In this document: positions 1-11,300 of the stretch, one piece after another
Numbering within the stretch: position 1 is the first letter of the stretch
Layout: every line of letters starts with the position of its first letter
Source: an uncultured Chromatiaceae bacterium
GTDB lineage: Bacteria; Pseudomonadota; Gammaproteobacteria; Enterobacterales; Alteromonadaceae
NCBI GenBank assembly: GCA_946482615.1
Contig: CAMLSF010000017.1
Location: 1 to 39,534, forward strand
DNA: 39,534 nt
Direction: 5' to 3'
Made by a program: the position numbers and the translations under genes
Notes under the pieces: model-generated
Databases searched by the model: none
What the model saw: only the letters and a program-made list of their open reading frames with translations
Told to the model about the DNA's origin: nothing

Positions 1-847
1 TTCCTGTCGGCACTATGCTGGTGATTTTGCCACGCAGCAGATAAATATCACTGGGTGCACTTAGTTTCAGCGTGCTGCTGTCAAAAATACGGGCATTACG
101 AACCACAGTTAATCCGTTGAGCTTTTTTGGCAATAACGCCAATTTTTCTAATAAGCGGGTTTCAGCTTGTTGCTGAATCGCCAACATGGCTTTGGCATTG
201 TGTTGCCAGCCTTCTTCAATCAGACTGAGGTAACCTGGTATTAAATAAGCAAACAAGCGTGGATTTTCACCCTGGGTGGCCCAGACAAAGTTCGGTTCAA
301 AACCTATACCTGTTTGCACTAACAGCTGCACCTGTTGTTTTTCGCCACCATTGTCGACGATCAGCTCACTGACAAGGTGCTGAGTTAAAGTGCCGCTTGG
401 CAGCAGGGGTAAGGAGTTTTTACCGCTTTTGGCCAGAGCTGCTATCGCAATAGAGGACAGATAAGGTGAAGCATCCACCGGCAGGTACAAAGCGTTGTTC
501 TTATAGTCCGCCTTTGTTTGTTCTTTGCCTGTGCTCCAGCTGGCTTTGTCGCCTTGCACAGTAAATCTTTCGTTAATCACAGAGCCAAAAGTAGTATTGC
601 CTTTGGCCTGATAATCCTTAATAAAACCTTCTTTATTCAGGCTGATTTTTTCATCCAGTTCAGGTCCACGGCCATTGTCTTTAAAGATGTAGCGTACGCT
701 GATTTCGCCGTCGTCATTGATTTTAACAATCTGTTCGCCGGCTTTGACACCGTTGTCGACCAGAATAGTGTAGGAATACTGTTCATCCGCCCAAACCGGG
801 CCTGAGCAGGCTAATAAAGTCAGCAGGCTTAATGCGTTGATTTTCAT
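1..847 (-). CDS. Secreted amidohydrolase-family protein, 5' part (runs off left edge)
   Basis: The frame is open from an ATG at 847 to the window edge, giving 282 residues. The start has a cleavable signal peptide (MKINALSLLTLLACSGPVWA, then DEQ), so the enzyme should be periplasmic or secreted. A region of about 230 residues without a motif I recognise is followed by TVVRNARIFDSS and LLRGKITSIVPTG. These are the opening beta-strands of the composite domain of imidazolonepropionase-like metal-dependent hydrolases. The metal-binding HxH motif and catalytic residues would lie beyond the left edge and cannot be seen. A weak ribosome site (GGAA) lies about 6 nt upstream. The gene diverges from cheV and has no evident tie to the peptide cluster. 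The substrate cannot be told from this part. Family call fairly sure, function unknown. Confidence 0.75.
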   Translation of the reverse strand, partial: MKINALSLLTLLACSGPVWADEQYSYTILVDNGVKAGEQIVKINDDGEISVRYIFKDNGRGPELDEKISLNKEGFIKDYQAKGNTTFGSVINERFTVQGDKASWSTGKEQTKADYKNNALYLPVDASPYLSSIAIAALAKSGKNSLPLLPSGTLTQHLVSELIVDNGGEKQQVQLLVQTGIGFEPNFVWATQGENPRLFAYLIPGYLSLIEEGWQHNAKAMLAIQQQAETRLLEKLALLPKKLNGLTVVRNARIFDSSTLKLSAPSDIYLLRGKITSIVPTG

Positions 848-1315
848 ATGAGTTCCATGTTTCTTGTTCTGACTATTACAGCTTAAAACAAATGAAGCTG
901 GTAAGGCAGCATAAAAGTGTAAGCAGAAAAATAACCGGGATGCTGTTCTGACATGCTTGTCTAAAAAAGGAGGCTGAAGCCACAGCGTTTAGCCTGCTTA
1001 TTTGTTTGTTTTCCGCTGTTTATCTTTGGTTTGCCAGCTATGCTAATAACCTGAAAGCAATATTCTGTGGAAGTGACTGACTATCTGTTTATACACTGTT
1101 GCTAATTTTTAGTTTTTATCGTATTTTTCATTTTTAACTGATGATTCATGATTAGGGTCAAAGTTGTAGTTAAAGTGCCGGTGTATAATCATCGGGCTTT
1201 GTCTAAAAATATTTAAGTAAATCTGATATTTAGTCGGTTAACTAAGCCAGAGATATGTTGGTGTGATAAAAATGCCTGTCCGGGCGACATAATTTAAGTG
1301 GAAGAGGTGTAAGTT
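848..1315. other. Divergent intergenic region, amidohydrolase / cheV
   Basis: These 468 bases hold no open frame that I can support. They are AT-rich between about 1080 and 1215 and carry the candidate cheV promoter elements listed separately. A short imperfect stem (AGGCT/AGCCT, about 971-995) followed by a T-rich stretch is too weak to call a terminator. No RNA gene was recognised. Confidence 0.6.
1158..1189 (+). promoter_or_regulatory. Candidate cheV promoter (TATAAT box, overlapping FliA-like match)
   Basis: A perfect TATAAT lies at 1184-1189, about 127 nt before the cheV start, with no good -35 box at 16-18 nt spacing. Overlapping it, CAAAGTTG (1159-1166), a 10-nt spacer and GCCG (1177-1180) resemble the flagellar sigma-28 pattern TAAAGTTT-N11-GCCGATAA. 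The spacer is one base short and the right half poor. Either could start cheV transcription. Chemotaxis genes are often under sigma-28, which makes the second reading plausible but unproven. Confidence 0.35.
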
Positions 1316-2239
1316 ATGACCAGTTTGATGAATTCAGTTGACCAGCGCACTAATATTGTTGGTCAGAACCGCCTCGAACTTTTAATGTTTCGTCTGCACG
1401 GACCTCAGCCTTATGGCATCAACGTGTTTAAAGTGCGGGAAGTGATACGTTGTCCTGAACTGAGCGAACTGCCCGGCGCTAATCCGAATGTGCGGGGTAT
1501 AGCGCATTTACGCGGTGTGCCTGTGACTGTGATCGACTTAAGTCAGGCGACAGGGGGTAAACCTGTGGCCGATTTAGCCAATGCCTTTATTCTGGTCACT
1601 GAATACAACCGCAACACTCAGGGTTTTTTAGTCGGTGGTGTCGACCGTATTGTTAACGTCAACTGGGAACAAATTTTGCCACCTCCTCATGGCGCTGGTC
1701 GTTCGCATTATTTAACAGCTGTGACTGAAGTCGACAATAAACTGGTGCAGATCATCGATGTCGAAAAAGTATTTTCCGAAATTTCTCCTGTCGATGAAAC
1801 TGTCAGTGAAGCTGTAAAAGAAAAAGCCAAAGACATAGATTTTAAACAATACACAGTGTTGGTGGCGGACGATTCTGCCGTAGCCCGTAATCAGGTAAAA
1901 CGTGCTTTATCCAGCATAGGTATTCAGGTGGAAACAGTGAATGACGGCCGTCTGGCGCTCAACTGGCTGGAAGCCAAAGTGCAGGAACTGGGTGGGGACA
2001 TCTCCGCCAAAGTGCCACTGATCATCTCTGATATTGAAATGCCGGAAATGGACGGCTACACCTTAACGGCCGAAGTGAAAGCCAATGACCATCTGCGTAA
2101 TGTGCATATCATTTTGCATTCCTCTTTAAGTGGTGTTTTTAACGAAGCTATGGTGAAAAAAGTAGGGGCCGATCAGTTTATTGCCAAGTTTCACCCGGAC
2201 GAGCTGGTATCTGCAGTGCAGAAATGGATGAACAGCTAA
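1316..2239 (+). CDS. cheV: Chemotaxis protein CheV (CheW-like domain + response-regulator receiver)
   Basis: This 307-aa cytoplasmic coupling protein links chemoreceptors to the CheA kinase and tunes signalling through phosphorylation of its receiver. Residues about 17-160 are a CheW-like domain (ELLMFRLHG, YGINVFKVREVI, VRGIAHLRGVPVTVIDL). Residues about 178-305 are a receiver domain with acidic pair Asp185/Asp186, phospho-acceptor Asp239 (ISDIEMPEMDG), Ser269/Ser270 in the Thr/Ser position, and Lys291 in FIAKF. The usual proline after that Lys is replaced by Phe. Length and order match CheV. The ATG follows GAAGAGGTG at a suitable distance. The gene stands alone between the amidohydrolase and the NRPS genes and ends at a strong hairpin, so it is probably monocistronic and unrelated to the peptide cluster. 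Confidence 0.95.
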   Translation: MTSLMNSVDQRTNIVGQNRLELLMFRLHGPQPYGINVFKVREVIRCPELSELPGANPNVRGIAHLRGVPVTVIDLSQATGGKPVADLANAFILVTEYNRNTQGFLVGGVDRIVNVNWEQILPPPHGAGRSHYLTAVTEVDNKLVQIIDVEKVFSEISPVDETVSEAVKEKAKDIDFKQYTVLVADDSAVARNQVKRALSSIGIQVETVNDGRLALNWLEAKVQELGGDISAKVPLIISDIEMPEMDGYTLTAEVKANDHLRNVHIILHSSLSGVFNEAMVKKVGADQFIAKFHPDELVSAVQKWMNS

Positions 2240-2260
2240 AGAGTTCAGCAGGACTTGTTG

Positions 2261-2297
2261 CAAAGGCCCGTCAGTGAGAAGTCACTGCGGGCCTTTG
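2261..2297. terminator. Strong hairpin between converging cheV and NRPS genes (bidirectional terminator)
   Basis: The arms CAAAGGCCCG (2261-2270) and CGGGCCTTTG (2288-2297) pair perfectly. After a single bulged T they continue as CAGTGA/TCACTG around a GAAG loop, about 16 bp in all. The hairpin lies 22 nt after the cheV stop and 6 nt beyond the NRPS stop on the other strand. The A/T ends of the stem give a short U-run in either direction, so it can serve both transcripts. Confidence 0.8.
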
Positions 2298-2302
2298 CTG
2301 TT

Positions 2303-5300
2303 TCAGGGCGTGATGACACAAGCCAGGGCCTGAGCCAGGGCTTCGGACAGAGGATCAAAGTGGCCGGTCTGGATCCCAATCACTTCGACATCAGCAGCAA
2401 AGTCTTCAATAAAGTTGGCTGGGGTTTGCAGATAAGCCTGCTCCAGTACACGCAAATTAGCCGTTATGGCGCGCTGTGAAGGGCGCTGCGCTTTGTAGAG
2501 CCTGACTTTAGTTTGTACTTTGGCCTGCGCCTGATGCCTGCTGTTGATCCCCTGTTCGTCTTCACTCAGCAATTGATCCAAAACCCCGGACAGTGCTCTG
2601 GCTTTGTTCAGATTGAAGTAGCTGTCTATCAGCTGCACAGTAGCAGCTTGTTGCTGCTGTTGTTCCAGTAAACGACAGACTTCCAGCGCCAGAACACCAC
2701 CAAAACTCCAGCCAACAAAATGCCATGGCCCGGCAGGTTGCAAATGTTTGATCAAAGGCACCAGTTGCTGCGCCAGGGTGGTGAAACTGCACAGCTGCGC
2801 TTGCTCCGGCTGGTGCTGCTGTAAATAACGGTAGAAGTTATTCAGCAGCACCACCCGGCTGGCAGGCAGAAGTGCGAGCAGCGGCTGATACAGATCGGCA
2901 CTTTCTGCTTCGCCTGACGGAAATACAAAAAGCCTGTGGTTCTGCTCAGGCTGATGCAACAGATAAGGGCTGAACTCCGGATACTCTGAAAACGACGGGC
3001 AAGCAGGGACCGCTTTCTGCTGACAGTGCCGGATCAGGTGCTGCAGAGCCTGTTCCATGTGTTGTGCCAGCCGATCGCTGAAGGCCTGACCAAAGACTGT
3101 GCTGCAGGACAAACTGAACTGGTGCTGCTGATACACAGCCAGAATACTGATGGGGTCAATGGCGGCCTGTTCAGCCGGATAGTTGGCACCACTGGATTCA
3201 GCCACTATCTGCCAGTCATCGGCCTGATCTGCGCCTGCATTCAGTTGCCCCAGATAGTTAAAACTGACCGGCAGCTGGCTGGGCTTCAGAGTCCGGTAAC
3301 AGCCGGACGCAATATAACTTTGGCCGTAGCCTTGTGCATGGCGCAGGCTCGCTTTGTTGTACCGGATGCATTGGGCCAGATCAGCATCTGCAGATAACAG
3401 CACAGGGTAAAAACCGGTAAACCAGCCCAGAGTGCGGTTCAAATCCAGACTGTCATGCTGGTTTTGCCGGCCATGACTTTCCAGCATCACAGCCTGATTA
3501 GTACCACCCCAAAGATCCCGCAGCGCCAGCGCCAGAGCTGACAGTAAAATGTCATTCATTTCCGTCTGATAAAGCTTGTGGACTTCGGTCAGCAGCAGAG
3601 TGGACTGCTGCACTGATAACTGCAGTCTGGCGCTGCTGACAGGGCCGGCGGCCGGTAAATCCCGTTCCGGTAAAACGGAACCAAACTGCTGCCAGTAGTG
3701 CGGCGGATAAGGCTGAGGACCCTGCTGCTGAGCCTCCACCCATTGCCGGTAACTGCTGGTTTTGTCCGCCAGGTTTTGCTGTTGATACAAGGTTTTCAGA
3801 TCCTCAGCCAGCAGGCGCCAGCTGACGGCATCGATCAGCAGATGATGACAGGCAAAGAAGATCCGTGCGCTGCCATCCGGGTAATTGTACAGATACGCCA
3901 GCTTAAACAGCGGGCCTTGCTCCAGGTTAAACTGGCTTTGCCACAGACTGAGTTGCTGCTCCAACTGCTGCTCTGACAGCAGGGAGCAGTCAAGCTGTTC
4001 CAGGGGAAGGCAAGGCAGCTCTGCCTGATACGCCTGCTGGTAGCCTTGTGTTGTGCGGACAAAGCGGGTTCTTAACATGTCGTGATGTTGCACCAGTTGC
4101 AGTACAGCCTTTTGCAATAGTCCGGGTTTCAGTGCCTGTACTTTGAGTAAAAAGGACTGATTCCAATACTGTGGATTGGCTATTACTCCGGATTGCACCA
4201 AATCAAAAAACCAGCTTTGTATGGGTAGCAGCTCAAACTGACCTGTCAGCAGGCCTTGTTCTGCACTGATGCTTTTCGGTTGCTGACTGTGCTGCAGTGC
4301 CTGCGCCATAGCTTTCAGACTGCGGTGCTGCATCAGGGTTTTCAGATGGATGTGCCAGCCGTGTTTTCTCAGTAAAGCACTCAGCTGCATGGCCAGAATG
4401 GAATCCCCGCCAGACTGGAAAAAGTCGTCATCACGGCCTGGTTGGACATCAGCCAATACCTGTTGCCACAGCGTCGCCAGTTGTTGTTCTGTGGCAGTGA
4501 CAGGGGGCTGATAATGCTGCCGGAATTGGGGTAAAGGCAAGGCGGCTTCATCTAACTTGCCATTGCTGGTCAGTGGCAAGGCATCCAGACGCAGCCAGTG
4601 ATCCGGCTGCATATAGTCGGCAAGGCCGGCTTTGAGCTCTGTCACTATCTGCTCAATGTTGTGCTCTGGCGTGACCAGATAAGCCACTAACTGGTCCCGG
4701 CCTTTGTGGTTATGGAGTTTCAGTGCAACCTGCTGCACAGCAGCATGACTCAGCAGATGCTGCTCTATGTCTGAGGCCTCTATCCTGTAGCCTCTGAGCT
4801 TAAACTGCTTGTCTTTGCGGCCCTGAAAAATCAGCTCATATTGTGGCTCGCCAGCCTGGTTTTTACGATGCCAGCGCACCAAATCGCCGGTTTTATACAG
4901 CCTGTCGCCGGCAATAAAGGGGCTTGGAATAAAACTGGTCCGGTTTAATTCGCTCTGATCCAGATAACCCCGGGCCACAGCCACACCCCCTATGTACAAG
5001 TCCGCTGTGACCTCAAAAGGCACGGGCTCAAGTTGTGTGTCCAGTACATAAAGACGCACATTGTCCAGCGGCAAACCTATGCTGGAAGGCTGCTTCAGAT
5101 CCACCCGGGTCAGGCTTGAGGTCACGGCAGCTTCGGTGACGCCATATTCGGCATAGATCTCAACATGACGAAAAGCTGTTAAAGCGGCTGAACTGGCGGG
5201 GGCTCCACCATAAATCAGGTACTTCAGGGCTGGCAGCTGCTCTGCCTGCAGCAGATCCAGCACAGCCCCTGACAATATCAGATGACTGACCTGTTTCAGA

Positions 5301-8300
5301 TGCGGGTGATGGAAGTCGATGTCTTTGCTCAGCACCAGTTTAGCGCCACTCAGCAGTGCATTCATGATCACAGCCACCGCAGCGTCAAAGGCGTAAGACA
5401 AGCCGAGATAGAGCACTGAATCTGCGCCTACCTGATACTGTCGCTGCTGGTTCAGCAGGGTATTGACCACAGACTGATGTTCAATCAATACCCCTTTGGG
5501 CAGCCCTGTAGTGCCTGAGGTGTAAATGACATAAGCTAAATCCCGCTCTGACAGCACAATGCCGGGAGGGGTTGGGGCGCTATGGCTCAGGTCCAGCTGG
5601 TCCAGATACAGAACCTGACACTGTGCAGGTAAATCTGCTGCAGGCGGGTATTCAGACAAGGCCAGTACCAGCTGAGAGTGGGTGTCCTGAAGTATATGCT
5701 GCAGCCGTGGTGACGGAGTGGACGGCTCAATGGGCACCCAGGCAGACCCCGTTTTTAAAACCGCCAGTATAGCCACAGGCATCCAGACGGAACGCGGTAA
5801 CAACAGGGCTATCAGCTGTTGTTGTTCACCGCCCAGTTCCAGCAGCTGATGGGCCAGCTGGCTGGAGAAGCGGTCAAGCTCAGCGTAACTTAACTGTTCA
5901 TCGCCCAGCTGCACGGCAATAGCCTCTGGTGTTTTGGCCACTTGTGCGGCAAACAGGGCATTGAGTGTGGTTTTATAGTTCAGGCCCTGCGAAGTGGGCC
6001 CTTGCCCCAGAGCCAGCATTGTGGCTTTTTGTTCGGTACTTAATAACGACAACTGGCTGATTGGGCGCTGAGGAGCTGCGACTACTTGCTGTAATAAATT
6101 TACAAAACCTTGTTGTATCAAAAGCATACGTTCTTTGCTGAACAATGAGCTGGCGTAATTCAGCACTGCACTGATCTGCTGCTCCCTCAGCTCCAGCGCG
6201 AACGAGAGGTCGTATTTGGCATGGCACTCAGAACAAGGCAAAGGGATAGGCGTTAACCAGTCCAGGCTGTGGGCTTGTTCGGCAAAAGTCTGCACCGAAA
6301 ACATGATCTGAAACAGCGGGTGCCGGCTTGGATCTCGTTCCACAGACAAATGCTCCACTATCTGCTCAAAGGGCAGATGCTGATCACGCTGAGCTTTAGT
6401 GCTTTGGGCACAGACCTCAGACAGCAGGCTGAGAAAATCCGCATCCGGCTCCACCTTGTGGTGCAGCACTTGAGTGTTGACAAAAAAGCCAATCAATTCA
6501 TCCGTCCCCTGCAGCTGACGATTGGCCATAGGAGTCCCCAGTATGATCTGCTGCTGATGGGTCAGCTTATGCAGAGTGACACACCAGACCGACAACAGCA
6601 GATGGTACAAAGACACAGCCTGTTGTTGGGCCAAAGCCTGCAACTGAGCCGATAAGTCCGGGCCCAGTTCAAAATGCAGCTCAGCGCCGCGGTAATCAAA
6701 AACTGCAGGTCTGGGGTAACAGCTGCGCAGATCCAGAGGTGGCACAACACTCAGCTCCTGCCAGACAGATTGTGGGATCTGTGCCTGCTGCTGTTGTTGC
6801 CAGCGGGCATAGTCGCGGTACTGATAAGGCAGTGCAGTTAAAGGTTTGTTCTGCCGGTACAGCTGGTCCAGCTGACTGAACAGCAGATCCATACTCCAGC
6901 CGTCAAAGGCAATATGGTGCACCAGTATCAACAACTGACAAAGGCCATCCTCAGTTTCAAAAACCATGGCCCGGACAGGCAACTCCTGTTGCAACACAAA
7001 AGGGCGCTGCAGTTGGGTCTGGATTTGTTCTGCCAGCTGGGCCTGACGCACTGTATGGTGTGTAAGCTCAAATTGATCGGCAGATCGCAGTTGTTGCCAG
7101 GCTATACCCTCCTGTTCTGCGATCACTGAACTAAGCACCTGCTGATGGCTGAGCAACTGGCGAAATGCCTGTTGCAACGCCTGATGATCATAGTGTTTTA
7201 GCTGCAGCAGCATAGGAATATGATAAGCCGTGCTGTCAGGCTCCAGGTTATACAGGAACCAGAGCCGGTTTTGGCTAAAAGACAAAGGCGCAGCTTGTTG
7301 TGTTGTGTCTGGCACAGGCAGAGTCTGCGGCCGGATATCCCCTTGCTTATGGGCAAACAAAGCGGCAATAGTGCGGTGCATAAATAAATCGGCGATGCCA
7401 ACAGGCCAGTCCGCTTCTTTGGCCATACGATGACACAGCAGCAGGGCTTTGATTGAATTACCGCCAAGGCGGAAGAAATCATCGCTCAGACCTACCTGTT
7501 CAAGTCCAAGCACCTGTTGCCATAAGGCGGCGATCTGCTGCTCCTGCGCTGTACGCGGCGGCTGGTAGCTGGTGTTTGCGCTTGTCCTGTCGGGTTGGGG
7601 TAAGGCGGCTCTGTCGAGTTTGCCATTGGCGGTCAGGCTAAAGTGCTGCACCCGGATAAAAAGCTCTGGCCACATGTACTGTGGTAAAAAACCGGCCACA
7701 GTGTTTTTCAGCTCGTCCATGCTCAGTTCGCGCTCTGCACGGTAATAGGCCACCAGATAGCTGTCATGTGAAGGTCCGGCCCCTGGCACTGCAATCACCA
7801 CCACCTGGAGGACGTGCGGATGTTGCAGCAGGCAGTGTTCAATTTCTGCCAGTTCAATACGATGACCACGGATCTTCACCTGAAAATCAATACGGCCCTG
7901 ATATTCCAGAGAACCATCCAGAGTGCGTTTGACCAAATCCCCGGTTTTATAAAGCCGCAGCCCTGTTGGTGCATGCTCAATAAAACGTTCTGCGGTCAGT
8001 TCCGGCCTGTTTAAATACCCCCGGGCTAGACCTGCACCTGCGATATAAAGTTCACCTATCACACCTGAGGGCAACAACTGCAGTTCTGTGTCCAGCACAT
8101 AAGTTTGCTCAAAAGGCAGGGCGCGGCCTATCCGCAGCGGGTTTGGCTGCTCAGACGCCGGACCATAAGGCTGACAGGTACTCCAGATCGTGGTTTCAGT
8201 AGGGCCATACACATTCACCACAGCAGCAAAACGCCGCTGCAGCTGCTGTAGCAGCTCCTGATCCAAAGCTTCACCACCGACCAGACAAGTGACGGCGCTG

Positions 8301-11300
8301 AAGTCTGTATTGTCCATGGCGAGCACTGTGCGCAGCACGGACGGGGTTTGCTGAATAAGGTTAATCTCCGGGTTTTGCCGCATATCTTCCGGCAGCTGCT
8401 GCAGATCAGATAAATACAAAGTGCCACCACGCAGCAGCGGCAGGCCGTATTCCAGACCAAAAATATCAAAAGTAACAGAGGTCAGAGACAAGAGCCGCAC
8501 TGGCTCTGTATTGTTTTGCGCCAGCGGAAAGTTCAGCAAAAAGCCGGTAAAGCTGTGCTGTTCTATCATCACACCTTTGGGCTGGCCTGTAGTGCCAGAG
8601 GTATAAATCACATAGGCCAGATCAGAGCCTGTGGCATAGAGTGGCAAAGGGTCAACAGGCTGATGCCGGTAAAGCTCAGCTTTGGGGTTCAGCACCCGGA
8701 TCGCCGCGGTCAGATCTTCTCTGTCGCTTAGCATCAGGCGACAGTCCGTGTCCTGCAGGATAAAAGCTATCCGCTCTGGCGGATAATCCGGACTTAAAGG
8801 CACATAAGCCGCTCCGGCTTTCAGAATGGCCAGCAAGGATAGAATAAGCCCTGGTCCTCTTGGCAATAACAGCGCAACTAAATCTCCGGTATCACAATAC
8901 TGCCGCAGGCAATGCGCCAGTTGATTGGATTGCTGATCCAGTTGCTGATAAGTCCAGCTTTGCTGACGCCAGACCAGGGCTTCAGCAGTGGGGCTGGAAG
9001 CTGCCTGCTGATAAAACAAAGCCGCAAAAGCCGGGGACGCAAGGGCTGTCTTGTCTGGCAAAGATTCCGCCTGCTGCACAGCCTGATCCTCAGCACTGAA
9101 CCAGCGCAGCTGAGCTATAACCAGCTCTGGTTGCTCTGCAATATGTTGCATCAGCGTCAGATAACGATCTGTCAGGCGCTGCATGGAACTTTTATCAAAA
9201 AGCGCTGTGGAAAAATTCAGTGCGCCCAATAAACCTGAGCCTTCGTCTTTGATATACAAAGACAAATCATATTTGGCCACCTGATAGTTTTCGCCCAGGT
9301 CCTCAGCCGTAAAATAGTCAGAGGCAGGTGCATCCACAAACTGGTCCATCGAAAACAGCAGCTGAAACAGCGGATGACGGGAGGGGTCCTGTGGCAATTT
9401 CAGCTGGTCAACCAAATGTTCAAAAGGCAGGTCCTGATGCCGCTGTGCTTCTGTGACTCTCTGGCTCACCTGCGCCAGCAGCTCCTGCCAGCTGTGCCCG
9501 CTTTGGACCTGCAGCCGTATCGGCAGGGTGTTGACAAAAAAACCTATCAGCTCTGCGGTCTGTGCATGATGTCTGTTGGCAAAAGGAGTGCCCAGTATGA
9601 TGTCCTGCTGACCACTGTACTTATGCAGCAGCACGGCAAAACCTGTCAGCATCAGGTTATACAAGCTGCAGCCGGACAAAGAGGCCAGCTGTTTCAACCG
9701 GCCCGTTAACTCAGCCGGAAACTGAAACAGCAGGTTGTCTCCGGCATAACTTAACCGGGCAGGTCTTGGCTGATCCAAAGGCAGTTGCAGTGGGCTGGGG
9801 TGCGCTAACTGCTCTCGCCAATAGTCGAGTTGTGGTTCAAACAAGCCATTGGCAAAGGCCTGACGTTGCCAGTTGGCATAGTCCTGATAATTCAGCACCA
9901 GCTCCGGCAGTTGCAGCGTTTTGCCCTTGCCATAATGCAACAGAGCCTGGTGCAGTTCGGCCATAAAAATACCATGGCTCCAGCCATCAAAAGCGCTGTG
10001 ATGAATGGTGATCAATAACTTTTGTTGGCCGGAGGGCAACTCGAAATACCAGGCTTTAAACGGAATTTCTTTTTCTAAATCAAAGCAATAATTGATGCAA
10101 CGCTTAAAGTAGGGGCCATAGTCCTGTTCTGAGAGTTTAAGCCGTTCCAGCTGAAAAATGTCCGCCTTTTGCAGTTGCATAACCGCCTGTTGCTGGTGCT
10201 GCGTGATAGTGCAACGTAATACCTGATGGCGTTGCAGCAGCAAGATCAGACTTTGTTCAAGCTGATCTGCGGTGACTGAGGTGGAAGGTTTTAGTTGCAG
10301 CGCTATCGGAATGTTATAAGCCGTATTGCTGCGGTCATACTGATGTAAAAACCACAAGCGCTGCTGGGCAAAAGACAACACGGCTTCGGCCTTGTCAAAG
10401 CGCTGGATCTGCAGTGCTGGCTCAGTTTGGCTGGCAAGATAACGTAGCGCCTGAGCTATGGTTTTGTCGGCAAACAGCTGGGCCACAGAATAGGTTTTGT
10501 TGAAAAGTGATGCCATGGCATGGGACAAACTGATGGCCAGTATTGAATTGCCGCCGAGGCGGAAAAAGTCGTCTTCGGTGCCCACCTGTTCCAGCTGCAG
10601 TGTCTGTTGCCATAAAGCCGCCAACTGCTTTTCCTGCTCTGTCACAGGAGCTACATAGTCTGTCGGCTGAAATTCCGGCTCGGGCAGGGCCTTGCGGTCC
10701 AGTTTGCCATTGGCATTAACCGGAAAACGGGGTAAGGCAATAAAAAAAGCAGGCACCATATAGTCCGGCAGTTTTTGTGTTAACCGGGCACGCAGCTGCT
10801 CTGGTGGTGGCAAGCTGTCCGTTTGGCAGTAAGCCACCAGTTGGTCTTGTCCTGCCAGGGTTTTCAGCAGCACTAAGGCCTGACTGATGGCAGGCAATTC
10901 ACAAAGGGCGGCTTCTATTTCGCCGGGTTCAATCCGGAATCCCCTCAGTTTCAGCTGAAAGTCATAGCGGCCCAGATATTCGATAGTGCCATCGCTGCGC
11001 ATTCTGACTCTGTCGCCGGTTTTATACATCCTCTGGCCTGCCTGCGGATTGTGCAGTGCATGGTAAAAGGGGTTGGCGACAAAACGTTCTTCTGTCAGCT
11101 GTGGCAAATTCAGATAACCCCGGGCTACACCATGGCCTGCAATATACAGCTCGCCGGCCACGCCTTTTGGCACCAGCTGTTGCCGGCTGTCGAGAATATA
11201 CAACTGAGTATTCTGAATAGGTTTGCCTATAGGCACAGTGCGCAGTTCGCCCTGACAGTGGAAAAAACTGGAGTCTATGGCGGTTTCGGTAGGGCCATAT

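Noticed and set aside
518..805. Plus-strand frame of 95 codons opposite the amidohydrolase
   Set aside because: The minus strand encodes a signal peptide and a hydrolase domain over the same bases. The plus-strand product looks like no known family.
971..1015. Possible terminator stem AGGCT/AGCCT followed by T-rich DNA
   Set aside because: The stem is only 5 bp with a long loop, and it does not lie after a gene end.
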